A program made the translations under genes and the position numbers. From positions 2,542,001 through 2,606,000 of the forward strand of contig NZ_CP033169.1 in the NCBI RefSeq assembly GCF_003691585.1: a stretch of DNA of 64,000 nt, given 5' to 3'. The notes below the pieces were generated by a model. It did no database searches. It saw only the letters and a list, made by a program, of their open reading frames with translations, and was not told the DNA's origin. This DNA comes from Biomaibacter acetigenes (GTDB taxonomy: Bacteria > Bacillota > Thermosediminibacteria > Thermosediminibacterales > Tepidanaerobacteraceae). Shown in pieces: positions 17,826 to 27,195 of the stretch; the stretch's first letter is position 1; every line of letters starts with the position of its first letter.

Positions 17826-18152
17826 ATGCGCTACAAAAAACTGGTTGACCTGGCAAAGACCATCAGAAGCAAAAACGCAGGTACCGACAAAATAACCTTT
17901 GATATTATTTTTACGGACAAGAATATCTATGAAATGGTGAAAAGAAGTCACAAACTTACCCGGCAGGCAGTAGCCAAACTCTACAACATTCCCGAAGAGC
18001 GGATAGCGGATTTTGTGGAGTTTGACCCCGCCAATGCCATCAAGTTTACCATATACAGGTCAAAACCCAGCGGAAGCCCCGGTGAAAGAGACCTTTTTGG
18101 ATGCCAGCAGTACCCGCCGCTTCTGGACCTGAAGATTCCCATAGCAAATTAA
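17826..18152 (+). CDS. DUF4387 family protein
   Basis: 108 residues, MRYKKLVDLAKTIRSKNAG.., with a conserved TFDIIFTD segment and PANAIKFTIYR near the C-terminus. The ATG at 17826 has an AGGAGG site. DUF4387 proteins regularly follow DUF1446 (AtuA-like) genes and are thought to be a partner subunit; the function is unknown. A terminator follows directly. Confidence 0.85.
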   Translation: MRYKKLVDLAKTIRSKNAGTDKITFDIIFTDKNIYEMVKRSHKLTRQAVAKLYNIPEERIADFVEFDPANAIKFTIYRSKPSGSPGERDLFGCQQYPPLLDLKIPIAN

Positions 18153-18161
18153 ACCGACCTT

Positions 18162-18187
18162 GCCTCCTTATTAAGGGGGCTTTTTTT
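18162..18187 (+). terminator. Terminator after the DUF4387 gene
   Basis: GCCTCCTT, ATT loop, AAGGGGGC and a run of seven T. It separates the plus-strand operon from the convergent asparagine synthase gene and overlaps the end of that gene by two bases. Confidence 0.75.
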
Positions 18188-19640
18188 AACCTATTGTGGC
18201 AGTCCGACCTATGGTATCCAGAATGGAATCCTGTGGGAAGAAGTCTTTAAATATTCTATAGTATAACAGCTCTTCTTTTGACCCGAGTTCGAAGTCTTCC
18301 CGAATGCGGCGTTCCCGGAGAAATTCTTCGTCGGATATATTTTCTTCGGCGTACTGGCTGAGCATTTCGGCAGACCCGGCACCCTGAAAAAATTTTTGTT
18401 TTTCTCTCCAAACTATTTCTTCAGGAAGATCACGCTCAAAAGCTTTCCGCAAAATCCATTTTTCTATTTGCCGGGATCCGTCGTTGTATATTTTCCATTT
18501 CACCGGAAGCCTTGATGCGAACTGGGTTACGTTGCTGTTCATAAAGGGCATCCTGCCGTCAATGGAAAAAGCCGATGTCATTCGGTCCACCCTTTGAAAG
18601 CCATTGGCGTGGCCGTTGCAGGTGAGCTTTTCCAGCTCGGCTTCCACCCGGGCGGGTTCCATATTTTTAAGATAATGGTAACCACCGAAGAGCTCGTCAC
18701 CACCCTCGCCGCACAACACAAAGTCCGAACCCGCTTCATGAGCCATGCGGGACAGCATGTAATTGGCGATGGAGCTTCTCACGAGATACATATCAAAAGA
18801 TTCCAGGTGATAGATGACCTGGGGAAGGACTTTTAGCATTTCATCCAGGGTGTACACGTATTCATGGTGGTTGGAACCCAGATGCCGGGCTACCACCCGT
18901 GCTTTGGGCAGGTCGGTGCTTTTGGATACTCCCACGGAAAAGGTGCTGATATCTTCCGTCACCTCTTTGGCCGCTGCCGCAATAACACTGGAGTCAATTC
19001 CGCCGCTCAGATAAATGCCCGGATTTTTACGATTCCTGCAATTCATGGCAACGGAATTTATCAGCCTTTGACGCACATTGCCGGCGGCTTCTTGTTCGGA
19101 TATTGAACCGCTGTAATTGAAATGAGATGGTCTGGCGTACTTTACAAATCCCATGTCGCTGGAGTAGTAATAACCCGGCGGGAAGGTTTTTATGTCCTCG
19201 CCCAAACCCACCAGCGCTTTTATCTCCGAAGCCAGGATAAGTGCATCATCAGTCTTTATGTAGTAAAGGGGCTTTAGGCCTATGGGGTCCCGGGCGGCAA
19301 ATACCTTTTTGTCTTGTGCTACCACAAAAGCAAAGGAACCATCCAGGTGATTTACCACATCGTGGCCCTTTTCTTGATAAAGCTTCTGAATAATTCTTTG
19401 AGGTGAATCGCCTTTTGAATCCTCATTGAATATATTGGCATTTGCTACCACGGCCGGTTTATCATCTTGAAAATCCACCGATTTTTCCGAAGAAAAATAG
19501 TTCTGGCCCAGCACCGCTCCTCTTGATGTGTAAATTCTGCTTTTACTGCTTCCATGATGCTTGATTTTATCTAATAATTTTTGAGCCAGCCTTTTGGGGT
19601 TGGCAATTTGTTCGGAAATAACAGCCACAATTCTGCTCAT
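18186..19640 (-). CDS. asnB: Asparagine synthase-family protein lacking the glutaminase Cys2
   Basis: 484 residues. An N-terminal Ntn-hydrolase-like domain (about 1-190) is followed by the ATP-pyrophosphatase domain with LSGGIDSSVIAA (P-loop) and VLCGEGGDELFGGYHY. Residue 2 is Ser in MSRIVAV, so the cysteine nucleophile needed to hydrolyse glutamine is missing; the protein would need free ammonia or use another amine. The length is short for AsnB (usually 550-630). Expression is under a c-di-AMP riboswitch and terminator upstream. It may make asparagine or an amidated solute; the substrate is not certain. Confidence 0.85.
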   Translation of the reverse strand: MSRIVAVISEQIANPKRLAQKLLDKIKHHGSSKSRIYTSRGAVLGQNYFSSEKSVDFQDDKPAVVANANIFNEDSKGDSPQRIIQKLYQEKGHDVVNHLDGSFAFVVAQDKKVFAARDPIGLKPLYYIKTDDALILASEIKALVGLGEDIKTFPPGYYYSSDMGFVKYARPSHFNYSGSISEQEAAGNVRQRLINSVAMNCRNRKNPGIYLSGGIDSSVIAAAAKEVTEDISTFSVGVSKSTDLPKARVVARHLGSNHHEYVYTLDEMLKVLPQVIYHLESFDMYLVRSSIANYMLSRMAHEAGSDFVLCGEGGDELFGGYHYLKNMEPARVEAELEKLTCNGHANGFQRVDRMTSAFSIDGRMPFMNSNVTQFASRLPVKWKIYNDGSRQIEKWILRKAFERDLPEEIVWREKQKFFQGAGSAEMLSQYAEENISDEEFLRERRIREDFELGSKEELLYYRIFKDFFPQDSILDTIGRTATIG

Positions 19641-19670
19641 AGTAATTCCTCCCCTAAAAATCGTAATCTT

Positions 19671-19705
19671 AAAAAATAATAAAAGCTATGGGAGACCATA
19701 GCTTT
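19671..19705 (-). terminator. Riboswitch expression-platform terminator
   Basis: Minus strand AAAGCTATGG, loop, CCATAGCTTT, then TATTATTTTTT. The ten-base-pair stem is between the riboswitch and the asnB start codon, as expected for a transcriptional OFF switch. Confidence 0.8.
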
Positions 19706-19714
19706 GAGGAATAG

Positions 19715-19882
19715 CAAAAAACACTCTCAATGCTATCAACCTCCTCTTACCACGCTTACGAGGTTAGCTGACGGGTTCGGGTTGAAGAGTGTAACCCTAC
19801 CCCTCCGGCTGCATTGAGCCGAAGGCGATTCACCCCAGAAATTGGGTCCCCCGCTTCTTTAGAAATAAAGAATTAAGCGTTC
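19715..19882 (-). ncRNA. Cyclic di-AMP (ydaO-yuaA) riboswitch
   Basis: On the minus strand the element shows the hallmark blocks of the ydaO class in order: CGCTTAAT, AGCGGGGGACCCAAT, GGGGTGAATCGC, GCAGCCGGAGGGG, and CCGAACCCGTCAGCTAACCTC followed by GTAAGCGTGG. Both pseudo-symmetric c-di-AMP site segments can be recognised. It lies between a sigma-A promoter and an intrinsic terminator, so high c-di-AMP should stop asnB transcription. Recognition is from memory of the consensus, not a covariance search. Confidence 0.9.
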
Positions 19883-19914
19883 AAGATTGAAAGCAAATAT
19901 CATTTTGTATTAGT

Positions 19915-19944
19915 ATTATACTATAGAAACATTACTGTCGTCAA
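19915..19944 (-). promoter_or_regulatory. Sigma-A promoter of the riboswitch/asnB unit
   Basis: Minus strand -35 TTGACG (19944-19939), 18-base spacer, -10 TATAAT (19920-19915). The start of transcription is about 25 bases before the riboswitch. Confidence 0.72.
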
Positions 19945-20108
19945 CTATTTATTGTATAAATTTTAAACAATTTGAAAATATTTTTCTAAAATCATTGCAC
20001 AAAATTTAGACATTAATTTGACATATAACAGTTCTTTAAAAAACGACTTTAAAAATTCTTTATTGATTATAGAGATGTAGAACAAAAGAAACAAAATTAA
20101 TTAGTAAT

Positions 20109-20125
20109 TGGTATTTGTTTTGCAT
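20109..20125 (+). promoter_or_regulatory. Sigma-54 (-24/-12) promoter of the D-aminoacylase/ABC transporter operon
   Basis: TGGTATTTGTTTTGCATG: GG at 20110-20111 and GC at 20122-20123, the required 12-base phasing. The 13-base core TATTTGTTTTGCA differs from that of the 16367 promoter by almost nothing, pointing to a shared regulator. The downstream start codon is at 20161 with AGGAGG. Confidence 0.72.
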
Positions 20126-20160
20126 GTATTTTGTCACATATCAATTTTTAGGAGGCTACA

Positions 20161-21513
20161 ATGGATCTTATAATTGCAAATGCAAGGGTAGTGGATTTTG
20201 ATAAAGGAAAACTTGTAGAAAAAGATATTGGAATAAAAGGGGGAAAAATATATTCAATTTCGAATGTGGCAATATCCGGGAAAAATGTGATAGATGCCGG
20301 GGGCCGTATACTTTCACCGGGTTTTATAGATATTCACAATCACACCGATTACAATTTCAACGTTCGGGGACCGGATGCTTTCGAAACCGCAAAGCATCTC
20401 CTGCTGATGGGAGTGACTACTGCCGTGGGGGGTAACTGCGGCAGCGGTAGGGTGGATATAAAAACATATTTCGATTTTATCACTAAAAACGGAGCTCCAA
20501 ATCATTACATGGGTTTTGTAGGTCTTAGGGCCCTGAGGGAAAGTGCGGGAAATGAGGATGTATACAGCCCCTCTTCCGATAAACAGATAGAAAAAATGAG
20601 GCAACTGGCCTATTCCGCTTTGAAAAGTGGGGCTGTGGGCATATCCCTTGGCCTCGAGTACACACCGGGGGCAGATCTCGAGGAAGTAATCAAGGTTTGT
20701 AAGGTTCTAAAACAGTTTCCCGGTAAGCTGGTGAGTTCCCACGTGAGATATGACGCCGATAGAGCCCTGGAAGGTATTAGAGAGATGCTGGATTTGGGGC
20801 GCAGTACCGGTATTCCTGTACAGATTTCCCATATAAACAGTTGCGCGTGTTTCGGATTTGCCCGAGAGGCTCTGGAAATGATGGATAAAGCCGCCCGAGA
20901 GGGAACGGATATAACGGCGGATGCCTATCCTTACAACGCCTTCAGCACTTCTGCAGGGTCTGCGGTGTTTGACGAGGGTTGCGTAAACAGGTGGAATGTG
21001 GATTATGACAGCATCCTGATTGCCGGAGGTCAGCACAGGGGAAAAAGATGCGATAAAAAGCTTTTAGAATATGTTAGGAAGACAGAACCCGAAGTGCCGC
21101 TGATTGCCTTTGTGATGAACGAACAGGAAGTGGATATGGTTCTGAACCACCCAGGAATTATGGTAGGCAGTGATGGCAACATAAACCGAGGCTGCGGCCA
21201 TCCCAGAGCTTCCGGGACCTTCCCGAGGGTCATCCATCGATATACCGTCAGCAAAACCGAAGAAGATTTAATCTTTATGCTGAAAAAGATGACAAAATAC
21301 CCCGCTCAAAGGTTGGGTCTGAACCAAAAGGGCGAGATTGCCGAGGGAAAGGATGCGGACCTGGTCGTCTTTGACTGGAACAGCATAAAAGACCGGGCGG
21401 ATTTTGAGAATCCCACCCTGGCTCCTTCCGGGATAGAATACGTCCTGATAGACGGCCGGATTGCCGTAGAAGGAGGAAAGATAAAAGCTGCCAATCTTGG
21501 TAAAGTTTTATAA
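20161..21513 (+). CDS. N-acyl-D-amino-acid deacylase-like amidohydrolase
   Basis: 450 residues, amidohydrolase superfamily. It starts with the usual small beta-sandwich (MDLIIANARVVDFD) and metal-binding GFIDIHNHTDYNF (HxH). Other features are VTTAVGGNCGSG, with the Cys typical of D-aminoacylases, VSSHVRYDA, IPVQISHINS, MVGSDGNINRG (Asp) and the C-terminal GKDADLVVFDW. The family removes acyl groups from N-acyl-D-amino acids, or acts as a related N-acyl hydrolase. It is the first gene of a sigma-54-driven operon with a peptide-type ABC transporter. Confidence 0.88.
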   Translation: MDLIIANARVVDFDKGKLVEKDIGIKGGKIYSISNVAISGKNVIDAGGRILSPGFIDIHNHTDYNFNVRGPDAFETAKHLLLMGVTTAVGGNCGSGRVDIKTYFDFITKNGAPNHYMGFVGLRALRESAGNEDVYSPSSDKQIEKMRQLAYSALKSGAVGISLGLEYTPGADLEEVIKVCKVLKQFPGKLVSSHVRYDADRALEGIREMLDLGRSTGIPVQISHINSCACFGFAREALEMMDKAAREGTDITADAYPYNAFSTSAGSAVFDEGCVNRWNVDYDSILIAGGQHRGKRCDKKLLEYVRKTEPEVPLIAFVMNEQEVDMVLNHPGIMVGSDGNINRGCGHPRASGTFPRVIHRYTVSKTEEDLIFMLKKMTKYPAQRLGLNQKGEIAEGKDADLVVFDWNSIKDRADFENPTLAPSGIEYVLIDGRIAVEGGKIKAANLGKVL

Positions 21514-21673
21514 TTTTTTCTTTTCTAAAAGAGGAATTTTTACGGATAATGTCTAAGTATTTAAATAATCGGCAGCTATAAAAGACTTCAGGTTGATTAA
21601 TGTAAAAAATCAAATTTGAATTATGATTTCAGAATAATTTGATGCTGTAATCGATATTTGGAGGTAAACCGAT

Positions 21674-22642
21674 TTGAGTGAAAATATTTTGGAGGTAAAG
21701 AATCTAAAAACCTATTTTTACACCGAAGAAGCTGTGGTGCCGGCTGTGGACGGTGTGAGCTTCTCCATTGCCAAAGGTGAAACTCTCGGCATCGTTGGTG
21801 AATCGGGTTCCGGAAAGAGCGTAACGGCGCTTTCTATAATGCGCCTTTTGCCGGAACCACCGGCCAAAATAATCGGCGGCCAGGTTCTTTTTAAGGGTGA
21901 AGATCTGGTATCAAAAACCAATGATCAGATGCGGAGGGTACGCGGAAATTCCATCTCCATGATTTTTCAAGAACCCATGACTTCTCTCAATCCGGTATAT
22001 ACCATAGGACGCCAGATTTCCGAGGCCATTATGCTCCACCAAAAGGTAGGAAAAAAAGATGCCATGAAAAAGGCCGTGGAAATGCTGAAACTGGTAAAAA
22101 TCCCTTTGCCCGAAAAAAGGATAAGCGATTATCCCCACCAGATGAGCGGAGGCATGAGGCAGAGAGTAATGATAGCCATGGCCCTCTCCTGCGTTCCTGA
22201 ACTTCTGATAGCCGATGAGCCCACCACGGCCCTGGACGTCACCATTCAGGCTCAAATTCTGGCCTTGATAAAGGAGTTAAAGGAACGCCTGGGCACCTCG
22301 GTCATACTTATAACCCATGATCTGGGAGTGGTGGCGGAAGTGGCGGAAAAGGTAATGGTCATGTACTGCGGCCGGGCGGTGGAGTATGCCGATGTAGCCA
22401 CATTGTATGAAAGCCCCAGACACCCCTATACGGTGGGTTTGTTGAATTCCATCCCTAAAATCAAAGGCCCGAAGCAGAAACTAAAGGCCATTCCCGGGGT
22501 TGTGCCTCAGCCTCAGGATATAACCGCCGGATGCAGATTCCAAACCCGCTGTACCTACGTAAAAGACAGGTGTTTAACCGATGAACCCCCTCTTTTCAAC
22601 GTGGGCCAGAGCCTGGTGAGATGCTGGAACTATCAACAATGA
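21674..22642 (+). CDS. Oligopeptide/dipeptide ABC transporter ATPase (OppD/DppD type)
   Basis: 322 residues. Walker [13 protein letters not shown]-loop [12 protein letters not shown], signature [12 protein letters not shown], Walker [15 protein letters not shown] and H-loop [12 protein letters not shown] are all present. The C-terminal oligopeptide/nickel-type extension contains CRFQTRC. The start is a TTG at 21674 after GGAGGTAAACC. It is cotranscribed with the second ATPase 13 bases downstream. Confidence 0.94.
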   Translation: MSENILEVKNLKTYFYTEEAVVPAVDGVSFSIAKGETLGIVGESGSGKSVTALSIMRLLPEPPAKIIGGQVLFKGEDLVSKTNDQMRRVRGNSISMIFQEPMTSLNPVYTIGRQISEAIMLHQKVGKKDAMKKAVEMLKLVKIPLPEKRISDYPHQMSGGMRQRVMIAMALSCVPELLIADEPTTALDVTIQAQILALIKELKERLGTSVILITHDLGVVAEVAEKVMVMYCGRAVEYADVATLYESPRHPYTVGLLNSIPKIKGPKQKLKAIPGVVPQPQDITAGCRFQTRCTYVKDRCLTDEPPLFNVGQSLVRCWNYQQ

Positions 22643-22655
22643 GGGAGGATATCTT

Positions 22656-23617
22656 ATGCCGGAAAAGCTGCTGGAAGTAATGGAGTTAAAAAAATATTTT
22701 CCCGTAAAAAGTTTCTTGTCGAGGTCCAGGGAATATGTCAAGGCTGTAGACGGAATAGACTTTTATATAAGGAAAGGTGAAACACTGGGGCTTGTAGGGG
22801 AAAGCGGGTGCGGCAAATCCACCACCGGCAGGACGATAGTTCGATTGCTGGAGCCTACCGGAGGAAAAGTCATCTTTGAGGGTGAAGATATAATAACCTA
22901 TGACAGAAAAAAACTAAAGAATGTATGGAATAAAATACAACTCATATTTCAGGACCCCTTTGCTTCTCTCAATCCCCGTTTGACCGTGGGGGATGCCCTG
23001 GAAGAAGTGCTTTACGTACACAACGTAAAAGATCATGGAGAAAGATATAAAAAAGCGGTGGAACTCCTGGAAATGGTGGGATTAAGCAGCAATTACTTGA
23101 CCCGATTTCCCCATGAGTTCAGCGGTGGCCAGAGACAGAGAATCGTAATAGCCCGGGCCCTGGCGGTAAACCCCAAATTGGTCATCTGTGACGAACCCGT
23201 ATCAGCCCTGGATGTTTCTATACAGGCCCAGGTAATCAATTTGCTGGAAGAACTTCAGAAGGAATTGAACCTGACTTACCTTTTTATTTCCCACGACCTT
23301 AGAGTAGTCAAGCATATAAGTAATCGCATAGCCGTGATGTACCTCGGTAAAATAGTAGAAACGGCTCCCTCTGATGAAATTTTTAACAATCCTGCCCATC
23401 CTTACTCGCATGCACTTATATCGGCTATCCCAACAGCAGATCTTGATACAAGCGGAGAAAAAATCTTACTGGAAGGCGATGTTCCCAGTCCTGTTAACCC
23501 TCCAACCGGATGTAGATTCCATACACGATGCAATTATAAAAAGATATTTGTTCTCAAATAGAACCAGAACAAAAAGATTTGGGAGGTGAACATTATGTAG
23601 CATGCCATCTTTATTAA
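22656..23617 (+). CDS. Oligopeptide/dipeptide ABC transporter ATPase (OppF/DppF type), frameshifted C-terminus
   Basis: Walker A GESGCGKSTTGRT, Q-loop FQDPFASLNPR, signature FSGGQRQRIVIA, Walker B LVICDEPVSALDVS and H-loop FISHDLRVVKH are intact. The frame breaks after CRFHTRCNYKK at a run of five A (near 23538-23542); with one more A it continues as DICSQIEPEQKD..HYVACHLY to a stop at 23617, the normal family end. As sequenced, translation stops at 23561, which would remove only the last ~20 residues, so the ATPase may still work. Confidence 0.9.
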
Positions 23618-23656
23618 ATTTATCGGGAATAAAATGAAAAAAGGAGGATGTAAATT

Positions 23657-25276
23657 ATGAAATGGTGGTGTATAAAGAAAGCTTATTTGATTTTGGTGCT
23701 GCTTTTGATACTCACCGTCAGCCTGGCAGGTTGTGCCAAACCCCCACAAAATTCTGAATCTTCTGCCCAGCAGGCCCAGAAAGAGGACCTGCAGAAACAG
23801 CAACCTGAAAAGGAAAAAGTTCTAGTATTGGGGTACGATAGAGACGCGGAGATCCTCGATACCATCAAGACTGCATGGTATTCCGATGCGCTGATATACA
23901 TCTATGACCGTCTAGTAAGCAGAGACTACGATTTCAAATATAAACCGGGTCTTGCGGAAAGTTGGGAAACTTCGGAAGACGGTCTTACCTGGACATTCCA
24001 TTTGAGAAAAGATGTGAAATTCCATGACGGTAAGCCCTTTAAAGCCGAAGACGTAAAGTGGACCATTGATACCATCAAAAATCCCGATACCGGTTCACCG
24101 TTCAGAGGGGATCTTGAGGCTATAAAGGAAGTGATAGTCAAGGATGACTATACCGTGGATATAGTATTAAATTATCCCTTCCCCAATCTTCTGTTTAACC
24201 TGTCAAATACTGCTGCAGGCATACAGGAAAAGGATGTATATACAAAATACGATGACGACTACGGCACCAAGGTTGTTATAGGCACCGGACCATACAAATT
24301 CAAAGAGTGGATTAAGGGAGATAGAATTGTGTTGGAAAAAAATCCAGATTACAATTGGGGACCTGAATGGATGTCAAACAGAGGTCCGGCTTTGATAGAT
24401 AAAATTGTGCTCAGGGTAATTCCCGATGAAAACGCGCGCATGATGGAATTGGAGACAGGCGGGATTCACATATTAAGAGATGTGCCTGAAACCTATCTAG
24501 AAAGGCTGGAAAAAGTTCCTGAAATTACCATTTACAAAGGTCCCGCCACAAAACTGGGTTATCTGGCTTATCCCACCGATAAAAAGCCCTTTACCGACGT
24601 AAGGGTGCGGAGGGCCATCAACTATGCGATAAATAGAGATGACATAATCCAGTATGTCTTCAGGGGTATAGGACAGACGGCCTACGGTTATCTGCCTCCG
24701 GCCTTGAAAGATGAATACCTGGAAGAAAGCAAAGATCTGGCCTATAAATACGATCCGGAAAAGGCAAAACAGCTCTTAGCAGAAGCAGGTTATCCCAACG
24801 GGCTCAAACTTACGCTATCTGCCGACAACTCCTCCAAAAGCACTAAGCTGGCTCAGGTGTTGCAGAATCAGTTAAAGCAGGTCGGGATTGAAACCGATAT
24901 AAGGCTTTATGACAGCAGCAGTTATACGGCCATGTTGAAGGAAGGCAAGCAGGAACTCTTTTTAAGGGAGTACAGCTGGCCCAATGCAGATATCCTGGAT
25001 TGGTTCTTGCTATCCAGCCAGTTCCCCTATCCCAACCACTCCCGCTGGAAGGATAAAACTACCGATGAGTTGATAAAAAAGGCCTCCCGGATGCCCACCT
25101 GGGAAGAAAGAGCTCAGGGCTATAAAGACGTCCAGAAATATTTGATAGAACAGGCGGTATGGTGCCCGATTTATGTTCCCGAAAAAATCTTTGCAGTGAG
25201 AAAAGAAGTGCTCAACTTCAAATTCCATCCGTGGATGCTCATGTTTAACGACGGGTTCGATCTGAAAGTAGAATAG
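23657..25276 (+). CDS. Peptide-type ABC transporter substrate-binding lipoprotein
   Basis: 539 residues, SBP family 5. Signal peptide with lipobox LAGC near residue 25-28, then an acidic/Gln-rich linker, then the mature domain: PGLAESWETSEDGLTWTFHL, DVKFHDGKPFKAEDVKW, VIGTGPYKFKEW and VRRAINYAINRDDI. The family binds peptides and related amides outside the membrane. The AGGAGG ribosome site is strong. A long stem-loop follows the stop codon and may stabilise this mRNA segment, giving excess binding protein over permeases. Confidence 0.93.
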   Translation: MKWWCIKKAYLILVLLLILTVSLAGCAKPPQNSESSAQQAQKEDLQKQQPEKEKVLVLGYDRDAEILDTIKTAWYSDALIYIYDRLVSRDYDFKYKPGLAESWETSEDGLTWTFHLRKDVKFHDGKPFKAEDVKWTIDTIKNPDTGSPFRGDLEAIKEVIVKDDYTVDIVLNYPFPNLLFNLSNTAAGIQEKDVYTKYDDDYGTKVVIGTGPYKFKEWIKGDRIVLEKNPDYNWGPEWMSNRGPALIDKIVLRVIPDENARMMELETGGIHILRDVPETYLERLEKVPEITIYKGPATKLGYLAYPTDKKPFTDVRVRRAINYAINRDDIIQYVFRGIGQTAYGYLPPALKDEYLEESKDLAYKYDPEKAKQLLAEAGYPNGLKLTLSADNSSKSTKLAQVLQNQLKQVGIETDIRLYDSSSYTAMLKEGKQELFLREYSWPNADILDWFLLSSQFPYPNHSRWKDKTTDELIKKASRMPTWEERAQGYKDVQKYLIEQAVWCPIYVPEKIFAVRKEVLNFKFHPWMLMFNDGFDLKVE

Positions 25277-25298
25277 AAGAAACTTGCTAACCTGAAAC

Positions 25299-25334
25299 AT
25301 GCAACTTTCTCCGGGTTACCGGGGAAAGTTGCAT
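25299..25334 (+). promoter_or_regulatory. Intercistronic stem-loop after the binding-protein gene
   Basis: ATGCAACTTTCTCCGG pairs with CCGGGGAAAGTTGCAT with a four-base loop (GTTA). No T run follows, so it is more likely an mRNA stabiliser or partial terminator than a full terminator. Confidence 0.6.
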
Positions 25335-25357
25335 ATCACCTGAGGAGAGTGGAAGAT

Positions 25358-26278
25358 TTGCTAAGGTATTTTATAAAAAGATTGCTTCTAATGATTCCTG
25401 TAATTTTGGGCATGACCATCATAGTATTTTTAATCCTTCATCTGTCTCCCGGCGACCCCGTAGATCTCATCGTAGGACCAAATGTCACGCCGGAGGTTTA
25501 TGCCAGCATTCGGCAAAAATACGGCCTCGACCAACCTCTGATTGTGCAATATATAAAATTCCTTTCCAATGTGGCAAGAGGCGATCTTGGGACATCCATA
25601 TTGCAACAAAGGCCCGTTTCGGAACTAATACTGCAAAGATTCCCCATAACCCTGGAACTGGGGTTGACGGGTTTGGTTCTGTCCTTCCTTATAGCCATAC
25701 CTGTCGGGGTGTCTGCGGCAGTAAAGAGAAACACCATCATGGATTACTCCTGCATGACGGGAGCCATGCTGGGTATGTCGCTCCCCACATTCTGGTTTGG
25801 ATTATTATTGTTATATTTTTTCGCATATAAATTGAGGTGGTTTCCTATTTCGGGGTACGGCACGTGGCGGCATCTTGTACTACCCGGTTTTGCCATAGGC
25901 CTGACGGATGCGGCCATTACTGCCAGAATGGTAAGATCCAGCATGCTAGAGGTATTGAGGCAAGATTATATCAGGACTGCCAGAAGCAAGGGGTTGGCCG
26001 AGATGGTGGTTACTTACCAGCATGCATTGAAAAACGCCATGATTCCTATTATTACCTTGCTGGGCCTCAGGGTTGGGTGGATAATAGGAGGATCTGTAAT
26101 GCTGGAAATAGTTTTCAGCAGGCCGGGCCTCGGGCGCCTTATGGTGGATTCCATACTGGCCCGGGATTATCCGGTGGTCCAGGGCGCCATGATAGTGCTG
26201 ACCACATCCATTATCCTTGGAAATATCCTGGCAGACCTCCTCTATGCCGTATTCGATCCCAGAATAAGATATAACTAG
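25358..26278 (+). CDS. ABC transporter permease (OppB/DppB type)
   Basis: About 306 residues from a TTG at 25358: LRYFIKRLLLMIPVILGMT is the usual N-terminal membrane segment. The GTG nine bases earlier lies right against the AGGAG site and is unlikely. Six membrane segments and the EAA loop RTARSKGLAEMVVTYQHAL are visible; the C-terminus VFDPRIRYN is typical. It forms the membrane channel with the next gene. Confidence 0.92.
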   Translation: MLRYFIKRLLLMIPVILGMTIIVFLILHLSPGDPVDLIVGPNVTPEVYASIRQKYGLDQPLIVQYIKFLSNVARGDLGTSILQQRPVSELILQRFPITLELGLTGLVLSFLIAIPVGVSAAVKRNTIMDYSCMTGAMLGMSLPTFWFGLLLLYFFAYKLRWFPISGYGTWRHLVLPGFAIGLTDAAITARMVRSSMLEVLRQDYIRTARSKGLAEMVVTYQHALKNAMIPIITLLGLRVGWIIGGSVMLEIVFSRPGLGRLMVDSILARDYPVVQGAMIVLTTSIILGNILADLLYAVFDPRIRYN

Positions 26279-26304
26279 AATAAAGTGCAAAAAAGGTGAT
26301 ATTG

Positions 26305-27186
26305 ATGATAGAAATTTCAAGACAGACCCAGACCCAACAAAAGTCAAAGAGCAATTTTTCGGATTTTACAAGAAGGCTGTTTAAAAACAGGGCCGCCATA
26401 TTCGGGGCATCGATTATTCTTTTGTTGATACTTTGTGCCATTCTGGCTCCGGTGATAGCACCCTATAGCTATGATTATCAGGACCTGCCAAATATGTTAA
26501 AACCCCCGAGTAAGCAATTTATATTTGGGACCGACGAATTCGGAAGGGATATTTTCAGTCGTATCGTATATGGTTCCAGGATTTCTCTGGAAGTAGGTTT
26601 TGTGGCGGTGGGATTGTCCCTTATTATCGGCACCACTCTGGGAGCCCTGGCGGGCTATTACGGAGGTTGTGTGGATTACGTAATATCCGCTATAACCGAT
26701 ATAGCCTGGGCCTTCCCTACCACACTGCTGGCCATCGCCTTCGTAGCAGCCCTGGGACCGAGCCTGGTAAATGTAATGATTGCAGTAGCGCTGGTGAGCT
26801 GGTCGGGATACTGCCGTCTGGTGCGGGGTCAATTTTTGTCTCTCCGGGAAAGGGAATTCGTAGAAGCAGCCCATTTGCTGGGAATGAGCGACATAAGAAT
26901 CATATTTAAACACATTCTGCCCAATTCCCTGGCACCGATTATCGTCATGGCAACCCTGGAATTTCCCAAGGCTATCATAGTGGAATCCTCCCTCAGCTTT
27001 TTGGGCCTTGGCGCCCAGCCGCCTACACCAAGCTGGGGTTCCATTTTAAGCAACGGCAAAGCCCTTATCGCCGAAGCCCCATGGATCTCCATTTTTCCCG
27101 GTATTATGATAATGATAGTAGTGCTGGGGTTTAATCTCTTCGGCGATGCCCTGAGGGATGTGCTGGATCCTAGATTAAAGGAATGA
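26305..27186 (+). CDS. ABC transporter permease (OppC/DppC type)
   Basis: About 293 residues from the ATG at 26305 (AGGTG six bases upstream). A charged N-terminus (IEISRQTQTQQKSKSN) is followed by a first membrane segment, FGTDEFGRDIFSRIVYGSR (family motif), an EAA loop VEAAHLLGMSDIRIIFKHI and the C-terminal FGDALRDVLDPRLKE. Partner of the preceding permease. Confidence 0.92.
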   Translation: MIEISRQTQTQQKSKSNFSDFTRRLFKNRAAIFGASIILLLILCAILAPVIAPYSYDYQDLPNMLKPPSKQFIFGTDEFGRDIFSRIVYGSRISLEVGFVAVGLSLIIGTTLGALAGYYGGCVDYVISAITDIAWAFPTTLLAIAFVAALGPSLVNVMIAVALVSWSGYCRLVRGQFLSLREREFVEAAHLLGMSDIRIIFKHILPNSLAPIIVMATLEFPKAIIVESSLSFLGLGAQPPTPSWGSILSNGKALIAEAPWISIFPGIMIMIVVLGFNLFGDALRDVLDPRLKE

Positions 27187-27195
27187 GGGGTAAAA

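Noticed and set aside
19715-19882. T-box leader for the asparagine synthase
   Set aside because: No T-box sequence or specifier loop was seen, whereas the ydaO hallmark blocks are present in order.
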